A DNA stretch of 64,000 nt from JAAXIE01 sp965204245 (GCA_965204245.1 CBDBED010000001.1:124001-188000), one strand, 5' to 3'; positions 46,578 through 55,324 are shown, counted from the stretch's first letter. A program made the numbers and translations. The notes: generated by a model from the sequence alone, not told the origin.

Positions 46578-47252
46578 GTGGATGTTACGTGGTATGGGCA
46601 TTCGTGTTTTCGTTTGAGGTCGGAGCAGGCGGTGTTGGTGACGGACCCGTATGAGCCGGATACTCTGGGGTTGGGGCTGGCGGATGTGGCGGCGAATACG
46701 GTGACGGTGAGTCATGAGCATCCGCATCATAATTCTGTTTCGCGGGTTGGGGGGGAGTTTCGGGTGTTCCGGGGGCCTGGGGAGTATGAGTATATGGGGG
46801 CGTTGGTGAAAGGAGTGATGACTTCGAGGGGGGAGAGGGATGCGGAGGGGAAGCGGAATACGGCTTTTCATATTGAGGTGGAGGGTGTGCGGCTGGTGCA
46901 TTTGGGGGATGTGAGTGCGCGTTTGACAGCTAGCCAGGTGGGGGAGTTGACGCCTGTGGATGTTATTTTTGTGCCGGTGGGGGGTGGGCAGGCGGTGACG
47001 GTGGGGGAGGCGGCGGAGATGGTGCGGACGCTGGGGCCGAGGATTGTGGTGCCGATGCATTATGGGTTGCCAGGTATGGCGATACAGCTAGGGGGGGTGG
47101 ATTTGTTTCTGAGGGAGATGGGTGCGGGGGAGGTGGAGCCGCAGGGGAGGTTGAGTGTTACGCCGAACAATTTGCCTGCGGAGATGCGGATTGTGGTGCT
47201 GAATGCGCAGGGTTTGAGGGGGGTGCGGCCGGGTCAGGGGACGTTGTTGTAG
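46578..47252 (+). CDS. MBL-fold metal-dependent hydrolase (UlaG-like)
   Basis: 224 residues from a GTG at 46578, five bases after the bioY stop. Metallo-beta-lactamase fold of the short UlaG/YycJ-like type: VTWYGHSCFRLRSEQAVLVT, TVSHEHPHHNSVSR, VHLGDVSARLTASQVGELTP, DVIFVPVGGG and VVPMHYGLPG. The metal-binding motif is SHEHPHH where HxHxDH is usual, so the Asp is replaced by His. The GHS and MHYG histidines are kept. It may be an active hydrolase with altered metal binding; substrate unknown. Probably co-transcribed with bioY and followed by a strong terminator. Confidence 0.85.
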   Translation: MDVTWYGHSCFRLRSEQAVLVTDPYEPDTLGLGLADVAANTVTVSHEHPHHNSVSRVGGEFRVFRGPGEYEYMGALVKGVMTSRGERDAEGKRNTAFHIEVEGVRLVHLGDVSARLTASQVGELTPVDVIFVPVGGGQAVTVGEAAEMVRTLGPRIVVPMHYGLPGMAIQLGGVDLFLREMGAGEVEPQGRLSVTPNNLPAEMRIVVLNAQGLRGVRPGQGTLL

Positions 47253-47280
47253 GGGTGTAAACGTAGAACAAACGGGGGTG

Positions 47281-47310
47281 CGTGGGTTCCCGCCTGCGCG
47301 GGAAAGACGG
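47281..47310. repeat. Single palindromic intergenic repeat
   Basis: One copy of the CGTGGGTTCCCGCCTGCGCG-type repeat between the MBL gene and its terminator; the first of the series that fills the next 15 kb. Confidence 0.8.
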
Positions 47311-47323
47311 GTGGAAAGTTCGA

Positions 47324-47350
47324 GGGGGGCCGGGTGGCCCCCCTTTTTTT
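47324..47350 (+). terminator. Intrinsic terminator after the MBL-fold gene
   Basis: GGGGGGCC pairs with GGCCCCCC over a 4-base loop, followed by seven T. Confidence 0.9.
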
Positions 47351-47359
47351 GTGGGTTGA

Positions 47360-48043
47360 TCAGTTTAGGCGGCGGCGGGTGTAGAGGAGGGCGGCGGTGC
47401 CGAGGATTAGGAGGGCGATGCCGCTGTAGAGGATGGCTTGGGCGGCTTGGGGGATGATGGGTTCGCCCGGGATGGGGAGTGCGGTTTCGGGGGGCGGCGG
47501 GGGCGTGGGGGTAGGCGGCGGTGTGGGGACGGGGGTTGGGGTGGGCGTGGGGGTAGGCGTGGGTGTGGGGGTTGGGGTGGGCGGAGGGGTAGGGGTGGGC
47601 TTGGGGGTGGGGAGGGCGCTGAAGGTGAGATTCTGCTGGAAGAAGAGTTGGGTGGGGTCAGAGGAGCCGTAGGTAGCGGTCTCGTTGGCTTTGGAACGGA
47701 GACCATCACTGGTGATGAGGTAGAAGTTGACGGTAGCGCTGCCGTATTGCTGCGGGTCCCTGCCCGAAGCTGTGAGGGCGACGAAGCGGCCATCGGCTTG
47801 GACGGTATCGGGCTCGGCGGGATACTCGTCATTATCGGGACCGCACTCAGTGTTGGCGACACAGGCAACCAGTTTAGAGCCTTCGGCGACGGGCACTTGC
47901 TCGCCATTCTCGTCGATAACAGTGGCGGTGCCTTGGAAGATGGCGGGGTTGGGGAGACCCTGGGCTGAGGTGATGCCAGGGAGGGTGAGGAGAAGGGCGC
48001 CATAGATGAGGATGAGGACTGGCAGGAAGAGTTTGCGTCGCAA
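47360..48043 (-). CDS. Small surface protein with Thr-Pro stalk and C-terminal membrane anchor
   Basis: 227 residues. Signal peptide (LFLPVLILIYGALLLTLPG, ITSAQG), a beta-rich domain of about 110 residues (FQGTATVIDENGEQVPVAEG, SATVNFYLITSDGLRSKAN), a Thr-Pro linker of about 45 residues, and a C-terminal transmembrane helix with a basic end (LYSGIALLILGTAALLYTRR, RLN). The plan matches the much larger protein at 7234-10446: globular head, TP stalk, membrane anchor. Two cysteines (VACVANTEC) may form a disulfide. The head domain is not recognised. It converges with the MBL gene. Confidence 0.75.
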   Translation of the reverse strand: MRRKLFLPVLILIYGALLLTLPGITSAQGLPNPAIFQGTATVIDENGEQVPVAEGSKLVACVANTECGPDNDEYPAEPDTVQADGRFVALTASGRDPQQYGSATVNFYLITSDGLRSKANETATYGSSDPTQLFFQQNLTFSALPTPKPTPTPPPTPTPTPTPTPTPTPTPVPTPPPTPTPPPPPETALPIPGEPIIPQAAQAILYSGIALLILGTAALLYTRRRLN

Positions 48044-48159
48044 CCCGGGACCTCCGAACGGTAGATAGGGGAGCTAGTTGCCATAATTATTGGGGAGAGG
48101 GGGTTGGGTTTGCAATGGCGGGCGGGGTGGATTTGGGGGGATTGTGGGGGGTGGGGGGT

Positions 48160-48685
48160 GCGTGGGGTTCCCGCCTGCGCGGGAAAGACGGGGTGGGGGG
48201 CGCGGGATTGACGGGATGGGGGGCGTGGGGGTACGTGGGTTCCCGCCTGCGCGGGAAAGACGGGGTGGGGGGGGGCGCGGGAATGACGGGAGGGGGGGTG
48301 GGGGGTGCGTGGGTTCCCGCCTGCGCGGGAAAGACGAGAGAAGGGGGGCGCGGGAATGACGAGAGAAGGGGGGGGTGGGAATGACGGGATGGGGGGGTGG
48401 GGTTACGTGGGTTCCCGCCTGCGCGGGAATGACGGGGTGGGGGGGGTGGGGGAATGACGGGAGAAGGGGGGGTGGGAATGACGGGATGGGGGGCGCGGGG
48501 GTACGTGGGTTCCCGCCTGCGCGGGAAAGACGAGAGAGGGGGGTGCGGGAATGACGGGGTGGGGGGGTGCGGGAATGACGGGGGAGGGGGCGCGGGAATG
48601 ACGGGGGAGGGGGGCGCGGGGTTGCGTGGGTTCCCGCATCCGCGGGAAAGACGAGAGAAGGGGGGCGCGGGAATGACGGGGGGGG
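48160..48685. repeat. Cluster of palindromic TTCCCGC/GCGGGAA repeats
   Basis: At least six copies of the 30-base repeat (core TTCCCGCCTGCGCGGGAA, a 7-bp stem with a 4-base loop, flanked by CGTGGG and AGACG or TGACG), at about 48164, 48235, 48307, 48407, 48505 and 48625. They are separated by half-repeats (GCGGGAATGACGGG) and G-runs. Plus-strand open frames through it (GSRLRGKD, VPACAGKT) are by-products of the repeat, not genes. Confidence 0.9.
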
Positions 48686-48686
48686 G

Positions 48687-48971
48687 TTAGGTTAGGGTGG
48701 GGTAGAGGTCGTGCCAGTGGGGGTTTTGTTGTTGGATTAGGTTGATTTTCCATTGGCGTCGCCATTTTTTGAGGGTTTTTTCGCGGGTTATGGCGCTGTG
48801 CATGGTGGGGTGGGGTTCGTACCAGACTAGGCGATGCACGTGGTATTGGGCGGTGAAGCCGGGGGTGAGGTCGTTCTTGTGTTGCCAGACTCGCTGGATG
48901 AGGTCGGATGTGACGCCGATGTAGAGGGTGCCGTTGGGGCGGGATGCGAGGATGTAGACGCAGGGTTGCAT
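48687..48971 (-). CDS. GIY-YIG nuclease-domain protein
   Basis: 94 residues from the ATG at 48971. Single GIY-YIG domain of the small YhbQ/UPF0213-like type: CVYILASRPNGTLYIGVTSD, LIQRVWQHKND, the catalytic-type Arg in IQRVWQHK, YHVHRLVWYE and the Glu in SAITREKTLKKWRRQWK. Family members are small stand-alone proteins, some with DNase activity. The open frame continues upstream for over 340 codons, but that part is translated repeat sequence. It sits alone between repeat clusters. Confidence 0.9.
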   Translation of the reverse strand: MQPCVYILASRPNGTLYIGVTSDLIQRVWQHKNDLTPGFTAQYHVHRLVWYEPHPTMHSAITREKTLKKWRRQWKINLIQQQNPHWHDLYPTLT

Positions 48972-49035
48972 GGTGTGAGGATAGGGAGGGGGTGGGGGGG
49001 ATGGCAAGGGGTTTTTGTCATGGGGGGGTGGGGGG

Positions 49036-49119
49036 TGCGTGGGTTCCCGCCTGCGCGGGAAAGACGGGAGGGGGGGTGCGGGAATGACGGGGGGGGCGGG
49101 AATGACGAGAAGAGAGGGG
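49036..49119. repeat. Palindromic repeat copy with half-repeats
   Basis: One full TTCCCGCCTGCGCGGGAA copy at about 49042, followed by two GCGGGAATGACG half-copies. Confidence 0.8.
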
Positions 49120-49229
49120 GAGACGGTGAGACGCTGTTCGTAGCTGGGGAACTGCAATTTGTATCTGGGAGGGGTCTCATTGGTCTCATGGTTGTAGCTG
49201 GGTCGTAGCTGACTCAGGGGTCTCATGGG
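49120..49229. repeat. Structured repeat family, unit A (arm GTCTC)
   Basis: About 110 bases. Two arms GAGAC, then TGTAGCTGG, a conserved ACTGCAATTT, GTATCTGGG, two direct arms GGTCTCATTGGTCTCATGG, then TGTAGCTGGG and CGTAGCTGA, and a last GGTCTCAT. The left arms (GAGACGGTGAGAC) can pair with the right arms (GTCTCATTGGTCTC), giving a stem of about 12 bp around a loop with the two GTA(G/T)CTG boxes. Compare units B and C. Confidence 0.7.
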
Positions 49230-49235
49230 GGTGGG

Positions 49236-49450
49236 GGGTGCGTGGGTTCCCGCCTCCGCGGGAAAGACGAGAGAGGGGGGCGCGGGAAAGACGGGATGGG
49301 GGGTGCGTGGGTTCCCGCCTGCGCGGGAAAGACGGGATGGGGGGTGCGTGGGTTCCCGCCTGCGCGGGAAAGACGAGAGAGGGGGGCGCGGGAAAGACGG
49401 GATGGGGGGGGGTGCGTGGCTTCCCGCCTGCGCGGGAATGGCGGGGGATG
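49236..49450. repeat. Cluster of palindromic TTCCCGC/GCGGGAA repeats
   Basis: Four copies at about 49246 (loop variant CCTCCGCGGG), 49308, 49347 and 49419, separated by G-rich spacers of about 40-70 bases. Confidence 0.88.
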
Positions 49451-49459
49451 GGGTGGGGG

Positions 49460-49569
49460 GCGACGATGCGACTTTTTTTGTAGCTGGGGGACTGCAATTT
49501 GTATCTGGGGGGCGTTGCATTCGTCGCATGGTGGTAGCTGGGTTGTAGCTGACGAGGGGGTTGCGTGGG
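49460..49569. repeat. Structured repeat family, unit B (arm GTCGC/GTTGC)
   Basis: Same scaffold as unit A: TGTAGCTGG, ACTGCAATTT, GTATCTGGGG, then TGTAGCTGAC-type boxes. The arms read GCGACGATGCGAC on the left and GTTGCATTCGTCGC on the right, with a final GGTTGCGT. The left arm's reverse complement is GTCGCATCGTCGC, nearly the right arm. Both sides differ from unit A in step. Confidence 0.7.
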
Positions 49570-49571
49570 TG

Positions 49572-49683
49572 GGACGGTGGAACTGTTTTCGTAGCTGGAG
49601 AACTGCAATTTGTATCTGGGGGGCGTTCCATTCGTTCCACGGTTGTAGCTGGGGCGTAGCTGACCGATGCGTTCCACTGTTCC
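49572..49683. repeat. Structured repeat family, unit C (arm GTTCC)
   Basis: Third unit with the same scaffold and a third arm sequence: GGACGGTGGAAC on the left, CGTTCCATTCGTTCCAC on the right, and GCGTTCCACTGTTCC at the end. It follows unit B with almost no gap. Confidence 0.7.
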
Positions 49684-49687
49684 TTTC

Positions 49688-49762
49688 TTACGTGGTTTCC
49701 CGCCTGCGCGGGAATGACGGGGGCAGGGGTTACGTGGGTTCCCGCCTGCGCGGGAATGACGG
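49688..49762. repeat. Two palindromic TTCCCGC/GCGGGAA repeats
   Basis: Copies at about 49696 and 49738, 43 bases apart, directly after unit C of the other repeat family. Confidence 0.88.
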
Positions 49763-49776
49763 AGAAGGGGAGAAGG

Positions 49777-49807
49777 GAGAGGCCCCGGATGGCTTCCGGG
49801 GCCTCTC
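49777..49807 (-). terminator. Hairpin terminator of the large surface-protein gene
   Basis: A 13-bp stem GAGAGGCCCCGGA / TCCGGGGCCTCTC with a 5-base loop, 31 bases after the minus-strand stop at 49838. Confidence 0.7.
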
Positions 49808-49837
49808 TGCTGTTTCCCTCTTCTTGGGGGCTGCGAT

Positions 49838-52800
49838 CTAGCGCGGGACTATGTAGGCGTCGTCGGTGTAGAGCACCCAGTAGCCCATCCCTACCTTGAG
49901 GGGGTCGTCGCCAGATTCCGCAGGCGTGTCGACATCGTTCTCGAGGCGATCTGCGTCGCTGGCGGGGTCGGGGTCGATGCGATGCCAGCGTCCGTTCTCC
50001 CAACCGAAGGCCACCTGGAAGTCACCCAAGTAGGCGTCGGCGTCAATGAGGGTGCCTGGGGCAGCCCCACTGCCAGCAACCTTGCTGGTAATACTGCCGA
50101 GACTGAGGACAGGAACCAAGTTCCACTCGCCACCCATAACGGCGATGCTGGGCAGGACTGCCGTTTGCTCTGCGGCGGAGATGTTGATTTCCACATCCAC
50201 GGCATTGCTGGCGCGTACCCAGTAGGCGTGCTGGGCATCGATGGTATCGAGTCCCGGAGTAAACGTTCCGGTGCCTGGGTTACGGACGGCGACTCTTGCC
50301 CGACCATCCACGAAGGTAAACACGAGGTCAACCTGATGAACGGGTCCGAATATGTCGTCGACTGTGCCACCAGACGGGTTCGAGGGCAGGGAGACGAGGT
50401 TCATACCTGCTTTCAGGGACAGGGTCCATGTCGGCTGCTCGGTGACAGTGAACTTGAGGTCGCGGTCGCGGGCGTTGGTGTTGCCAGCGTCGTCCATTGC
50501 GTTGTACACGAGGGTGTAGTCACCCAGGTCTAGGCCGTCAAGCCGTATGCGATAGGTGTTGGCATCTTGGGCGACGGCGTTGGCCAGCACGTCCTCCCCA
50601 TTGAGTTCGGCCTTGGTGAGGGTGACGTTGTTGTGGCTGTCACTGACGTATTCGTCCTCTTCCGCGTCCCAACTGAGTTCGACAAAGATCGGGTCGTTCT
50701 TGCCAACGGAGTCCCCATCCCCGGGGTCACTGACAGCGTCGGTGTCGGTGTCAGCGGCAAGCTCGCTGTCGATCTCGAAGACCGTTGCGCCGGACTTCTT
50801 GGGGTCGGCTATTCCGCCGGAACCCCTATTCAGGTTCCCATCTTCCATTTCCGCGGTTGCGGCGTATCTGCCATCGCGGTTGAAGTCCATCTTGTAGGTC
50901 CAGGTATTGGTTGCACCAGTTACAGGCACACCCCGGACGTTGGAGGGCACACCGGGAATCTGGTTGGCCGGGTCGGGATCCGTCCCGCGGTAGGTGACGA
51001 CTATCTTGTCGCCTTCCTTAAGTTCAGGCAGTGCTGCCCTAGCAGTAACGGCGGGTGTAGCTGTGTCGTCAGCGGCTCGCTCCGCCACCGCACCCGTTAT
51101 ACCAATCTCGATGTCGCCCTTCTTGGCGTCTGTCACAGCGCCGGTCGCCACAGTCACCACGTGAACCGAGTCGGTGCCAGTCCCGACACTGTTTGCATCC
51201 TGCGTGTCCGCCCGGGTTACGCTCACCAATATGTCGCTCCCGTTGACCACACCGGTGCGACTCCTAGTGTTCCGGTCGAGGAGAGGGGCCTTGGAGAGGG
51301 TCACCTTCAGCGTTCCAGATTTCCTCAGGTCCTCGGAGTAAACGACATTGCCTGCGGAGTCCTTTATCACCAGCGGACTGTTATCCGCAGACGTTTCCTT
51401 CGCCACTTCGAAGGTGTCCATTTCGTCCAACATGGCTGCGTCGTCCAAGGCGTCGGAAGTCCAGAGCTTGAGGTCCGGGGACTGGAGCCTAACGGGTTCG
51501 TCTGTCACGACGGTCACGGTGACGGTCTTCTTGTCCACCGCCTTGTCCACGGTCAGAGTTCCGCCGGGGGCAAGGCCGTCGCTGGCGGTCCTAGTGCCGC
51601 TGCTGACGGAATTGCCAGCCAAGTCACTGACGGTGCCGGTCAAGACCACGACAGGGGTAGCGTCAGTAGACATCTCGGCGACGGTGAGAAAGACGCTGCG
51701 GCGTATCTCGCCATTGACCGTATCGGCCCCGTCGGCCCCGCCGGTCTTTCCGCTGTTGTGGACAACGGCGTCGCTGGGAACCGCTCCGTCCACAGTGAAG
51801 TCGTCGGCAGAAACGCTGTTGCTATCGATGGCCTCGTTGAAGACCACGCGGACGCTGGTCTTGCTGCCCTTGCCGGGCAGGTAGTTGTCGCGGGATATGC
51901 GTCGGTCCCCTTCGACCCGGGTCTCAGCGGCGTTGAACCAGTCGCCGGTGTAGGCCCGCTGCATGGAGGGGGAAACCCCGTCGACGGTGAAGGTGTAGCA
52001 GTCGTCTGAGCCTATCGTGCGCCTCTGGCAGTCTGCGTGGCCGGCCGGGTTCGAAGCATTCTGAGTCTCGCTGGCATCCTCTCCCGGCTTGTCGCGCATT
52101 TCAGAGTTGGAATCGCTGGTGCCAGAATTGCCTGCGTTGTCATCGGCTATGGCGTACCAATTGATGGGAGTTTCGCGGGAGGTGCTGACGGACAGGGTTG
52201 GGCCGGAACCTCCGCTGCGAACTTTGTTGAGGGCGATGGACGCGCGGTAGCCGCCTTCGATGTCGGTGATGGTAAGGTCGCTGGTTTTGACTGTTTGCTC
52301 CACAGCAGAGCCAGCCCTGACCTTGAAGGTGATGGTCTTCTTGTTAACTCCAGCCAAGGAGTCGGTGACATCTATGGAAAGCAGTTCGCTGTTGCTGCCA
52401 GTACCCGACTTGTGGGCGGGCATGGGGTTGGAGAAGCTGGGGCCCTGGGTCTCGGCGTCCACGGATGTGGAGTTGTTGGATGAAGATATGCGCGCCCTGG
52501 TCCCGGTGGCCATGGCAAGAACAGGCCGGTCTGTAGCATCGGGATTGAGAGCGTTACGAGGGAGGGCGCCGACCTCTCTTGTATAGGTGATGTCGAAGGT
52601 CAGGCTGTCAGTCTCCTGCGGCGGACTGGCGGTGTTAAGGAAGTCACTGGCATCCAAAGTGAAGGTGACCCGGCGACCGTTAATCTTGGGGGTGCCATCC
52701 GTGTTAGTCGCAACATCGATATCATCTGCCGTCCATCCACCAACGGCCGCGACAGCTGTGACAGCCACGACATCTATATCGTGGTCCATCGCATCGGTGG

Positions 52801-53074
52801 CTGCGTTGGTATCTGCTGGGGCGAAATTGAGCACTCTGGTGAATTCGATGCCTGTCCCGTTGTCATCGGGGCCATCTGTGACGTCGTATCCATCGGGGAC
52901 GTCGAGCCTCTCCATACCGGCGTAGCTGATGGCAAGGACGCTGTAGCGAGCGTTTAGTGTTTCAGGGTCATCCTGGTCTTTGGGGCCGGTTACAACGCCG
53001 ACACGGAGGCGGCAATCAACGCAATTGTTGCCGTCGTTCTCGATGCTCACCAAGCTAAAAAACAGAGGTGGCAA
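49838..53074 (-). CDS. Large repeat-rich surface (S-layer-like) protein, main part
   Basis: 1078 codons of Thr/Asp/Ala-rich, beta-sandwich sequence without cysteine-rich or catalytic motifs. Several Ig-like or Big-type units can be seen (SVRVVFNEAIDSNSVSADDF, VSDLAGNSVSSGTRTAS, DYTLVYNAMDDAGN). A distinct C-terminal domain of about 180 residues follows: WTLSLKAGMNLVSLPSNPSG, QHAYWVRASNAVDVEI, GGEWNLVPVLSLG, KVGMGYWVLYTDDAYIVPR. That type of ending is common on very large secreted Chloroflexota proteins. The M at 53074 is not a true start: dropping one T from the TTTTTT run (AAAAAA at 53056-53061 on the plus strand) joins this frame to the signal-bearing frame beginning at 54473. Likely a structural surface protein. 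No membrane anchor is visible. Confidence 0.8.
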   Translation of the reverse strand: MPPLFFSLVSIENDGNNCVDCRLRVGVVTGPKDQDDPETLNARYSVLAISYAGMERLDVPDGYDVTDGPDDNGTGIEFTRVLNFAPADTNAATDAMDHDIDVVAVTAVAAVGGWTADDIDVATNTDGTPKINGRRVTFTLDASDFLNTASPPQETDSLTFDITYTREVGALPRNALNPDATDRPVLAMATGTRARISSSNNSTSVDAETQGPSFSNPMPAHKSGTGSNSELLSIDVTDSLAGVNKKTITFKVRAGSAVEQTVKTSDLTITDIEGGYRASIALNKVRSGGSGPTLSVSTSRETPINWYAIADDNAGNSGTSDSNSEMRDKPGEDASETQNASNPAGHADCQRRTIGSDDCYTFTVDGVSPSMQRAYTGDWFNAAETRVEGDRRISRDNYLPGKGSKTSVRVVFNEAIDSNSVSADDFTVDGAVPSDAVVHNSGKTGGADGADTVNGEIRRSVFLTVAEMSTDATPVVVLTGTVSDLAGNSVSSGTRTASDGLAPGGTLTVDKAVDKKTVTVTVVTDEPVRLQSPDLKLWTSDALDDAAMLDEMDTFEVAKETSADNSPLVIKDSAGNVVYSEDLRKSGTLKVTLSKAPLLDRNTRSRTGVVNGSDILVSVTRADTQDANSVGTGTDSVHVVTVATGAVTDAKKGDIEIGITGAVAERAADDTATPAVTARAALPELKEGDKIVVTYRGTDPDPANQIPGVPSNVRGVPVTGATNTWTYKMDFNRDGRYAATAEMEDGNLNRGSGGIADPKKSGATVFEIDSELAADTDTDAVSDPGDGDSVGKNDPIFVELSWDAEEDEYVSDSHNNVTLTKAELNGEDVLANAVAQDANTYRIRLDGLDLGDYTLVYNAMDDAGNTNARDRDLKFTVTEQPTWTLSLKAGMNLVSLPSNPSGGTVDDIFGPVHQVDLVFTFVDGRARVAVRNPGTGTFTPGLDTIDAQHAYWVRASNAVDVEINISAAEQTAVLPSIAVMGGEWNLVPVLSLGSITSKVAGSGAAPGTLIDADAYLGDFQVAFGWENGRWHRIDPDPASDADRLENDVDTPAESGDDPLKVGMGYWVLYTDDAYIVPR

Positions 53075-54473
53075 AGTCAGCTGTTGCCGGGGCCTCGCCG
53101 GTGTCTACATCGACGGCAGCGGTGTCGTCGTCAGGGGTGGGCAGGGCTATCGTAATGTTACCAGCGGCAATTACCGGGGCTGCATTAGCGCTGTCAGAGA
53201 GGTCAATGTCAGTGAGGTCGGTAACACCAGACAAGTTTATCGGGCCGTGGTCAACGGTGACGTAGAAAGAGTCGGAACCTATATAGTCGACCTCAATATC
53301 GCCGCCGGAGAAGCCGTCGAAAACCGCGGTGGTAGTGAAGCTCAGGATGCCCTGCTCAGGATCGACCAAAGCGACGGTTATATCGGAAGGGGCATCATGG
53401 CGCACATCGGCAATGGTCACTTCAGTACCAGCGTCCGCTCCGTCGCGAATGGGGGGATTAGCAACCCTTGCGTAGAAAGTTTGCCCCGAGGCGATGCCAA
53501 TGCCAGAGTTTTCGTCGGCGGGGTCGCTGAGGGTGCCGAGGGCAGTCTGGTAGGCGTTGGCCCCCGAGAGGGTACCTCTCAAGTTGTCGTGGGCAGCGCC
53601 GGCGGTTGGGCTGTAGTAGAAGGTGGAAATGCGCTCGTTGTCGACCTCGACGTAGCCGCGCAAGCTGCTGGGGATACTGTGCTGCTCGTGAACCACGGCA
53701 TAAGAGACAGCATCAAGGGGAGTGCCGGGAGCAACGCCGGGGTTCATAAGCACTTTGGAGGGGTCGTTCACGACGAACGTTTCGCTGTACTTGCCTTGGT
53801 CGGTGCCTTCGACGAGCAGCAGGTCGAAGTTCTCGTCGCCGCGGACGTTGACCAAGGCCGTCTCGCTCTTGGAGGTGTTGTAGGAGAGATAGATAAAGTC
53901 GGTGGTGCTGACCGGTATCGTAGCAAGGACGGGGAACTCGATAAGTCCCGTCTTGGCGTTGATGACCCGGGGCGTGCCCAAAGCGTCCTTAAGGTCGTCG
54001 GATGTCTCATCGTCAACGGATACATCCCCGACAATGGGAAGGAATCTGGCTGCAACAGCGGCAACAGTAAGGGCATCGCGGGCAGTGTCACCTTCATCGG
54101 GGCCATCTTCGGCCGTGATAGTAAGACCGTTTTGCACTGCAGCGGCACCGATTTCCACTCTGAAAGTTGAGTCGGTGGAAGGGATCTCAGTACCGACCTC
54201 AATTCTGATGGGGCCGAGGTCACTGCCGGTCTGCACAGCCTCATTTTCGGTGAGGCCGGAATTTTCGAGAGTGACCTTGACTGTGCGGGCCTTGAGGTTG
54301 TCCGCAATATTGGTCGTATCCGGGTTAGGGCTGACGTAGTCCTTATCCACGCTGACGCTGCCGCCGTCCAGCGTGCCAACGGCGCCTGCCGGGAGGACCC
54401 AGGTGAGTGTAAGCAACAGGGTTAGCATTGCTATGAGTCCGCCAAGGTAGAGCCACTTACGATTGAGTCTCAC
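53055..54473 (-). CDS. N-terminal part of the large surface protein, with signal peptide (frameshifted)
   Basis: I start at the GTG at 54473, which follows GAGGGGG by seven bases; the open frame continues to 54590 but that extension is unlike a signal peptide. The first 35 residues are an export signal (LYLGGLIAMLTLLLTLTWVL, PAGAVG). The mature part is Asp/Thr-rich beta structure (GSVSVDKDYVSPNPDTTNIA, TVKVTLENSGLTENEAVQTG, TTDFIYLSYNTSKSE). The frame ends TADFATSVF and a TAG; the next frame supplies SLVSIENDGNNCVDCRLR as the natural continuation. The whole protein is about 1545 residues. Confidence 0.78.
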   Translation of the reverse strand: MRLNRKWLYLGGLIAMLTLLLTLTWVLPAGAVGTLDGGSVSVDKDYVSPNPDTTNIADNLKARTVKVTLENSGLTENEAVQTGSDLGPIRIEVGTEIPSTDSTFRVEIGAAAVQNGLTITAEDGPDEGDTARDALTVAAVAARFLPIVGDVSVDDETSDDLKDALGTPRVINAKTGLIEFPVLATIPVSTTDFIYLSYNTSKSETALVNVRGDENFDLLLVEGTDQGKYSETFVVNDPSKVLMNPGVAPGTPLDAVSYAVVHEQHSIPSSLRGYVEVDNERISTFYYSPTAGAAHDNLRGTLSGANAYQTALGTLSDPADENSGIGIASGQTFYARVANPPIRDGADAGTEVTIADVRHDAPSDITVALVDPEQGILSFTTTAVFDGFSGGDIEVDYIGSDSFYVTVDHGPINLSGVTDLTDIDLSDSANAAPVIAAGNITIALPTPDDDTAAVDVDTGEAPATADFATSVF

Positions 54474-54599
54474 TGTATCCCCCTCGAATCTGTTGTTGGC
54501 ACCGGGCCATTGTACTAGATTTTTTGCCGCAGCGCACAGGGCGGAATGCGCCCGCACTATGCGGTGATGCACCGCTGTACTTGATAACACCTAGGCGGA

Positions 54600-54945
54600 A
54601 GGGGTGTCAAGGTTGGCAGGAGGCCGTATTGGGCAAAATCGGGGGTTGGCTGTGGGGGTTGCCCTATGGGTGGCTCCTTTGAACCGAGACGTATGGGGCC
54701 GTGGCGCTGGGGCAGAGGCGATGGTGGCTGCCCCCTGTGGGCGCTGGGCCTTGGGCCTTCAGCCTTGGGGCCGACGCGTGGCCGCCTGTGGGGGCGGTGG
54801 CGCTGGCGCAAGTATGGCTGGTGCGTTGGTGCCGGTGAGACGCGGTTGTATTTGGCGGTTGCGTCTCAGTGGGGATGATAGGAGTGGAGGGGGAGTGTGT
54901 CAAGTTTGGGGTGGGGTGGGGGGGTGGGGGGTGCGTGGGGGATGA
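54600..54945. other. Intergenic G/T-rich sequence without a recognised gene
   Basis: Upstream of the large surface protein. Opposed short frames on both strands are Trp/Gly- or His/Pro-rich and lack ribosome sites. I see an imperfect run of GGCGCTGG and GGGCCTTGGGCCTTCAG words but no domain. Confidence 0.5.
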
Positions 54946-54949
54946 CGGG

Positions 54950-55320
54950 AGAAAGAGGGGATGGGGGTTAGGTGGGTTCGCGCCCCCGTCTGCACGGGGG
55001 CAGGCTCTGGGGGGGATGGGGGGTGGGGGGGTGGGGGTTCGGGGGTGGGGGGGGATGGGGATGGATGTGAGGGTGTGGGTGGGGTTGACGGAAAGAGGGG
55101 ATGGGGGTTACGTGGGTTCCCGCCTGCGCGGGAATGACGAAAACAGAGGGGGGCGGGAATGACGGGGGGGTTACGTGGGTTCCCGCCTGCGCGGGAATGA
55201 CGAAAACAGAGGGGCGCGGGAATGACGGGAAAAAGAGGGGCGCGGGAATGACGGAGGGGTTACGTGGGTTCCCGCCTGCGCGGGAATGACGGGAAAAGAG
55301 GGGGGCGGGGATGACGGGAG
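54950..55320. repeat. Mixed repeat cluster: palindromic repeats plus one CCCCCGT/ACGGGGG repeat
   Basis: Three copies of the TTCCCGCCTGCGCGGGAA repeat at about 55118, 55179 and 55269, with half-copies between. At 54976-55010 there is a related but different repeat: GTGGGTTCGCG, then CCCCCGT-CTGC-ACGGGGG and CAGGCTCTG. The rest is G-rich spacer. Confidence 0.85.
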
Positions 55321-55324
55321 GGGG

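Noticed and set aside
48115..48690. Plus-strand open frames with GSRLRGKD, VPACAGKT or RGFPPARE repeats
   Set aside because: These are translations of the palindromic repeat in its three frames; the same words appear wherever the repeat occurs and have no start signals.
48972..50003. N-terminal 344 codons of the frame that ends in the GIY-YIG protein
   Set aside because: This part is Pro/Arg-rich translated repeat sequence and overlaps the large surface-protein gene; the nuclease domain starts at 48971.
50567..52009. 480-codon plus-strand frame opposite the large surface protein
   Set aside because: Antisense shadow; Gly/Val-rich with no motif, while the minus strand shows clear domains.
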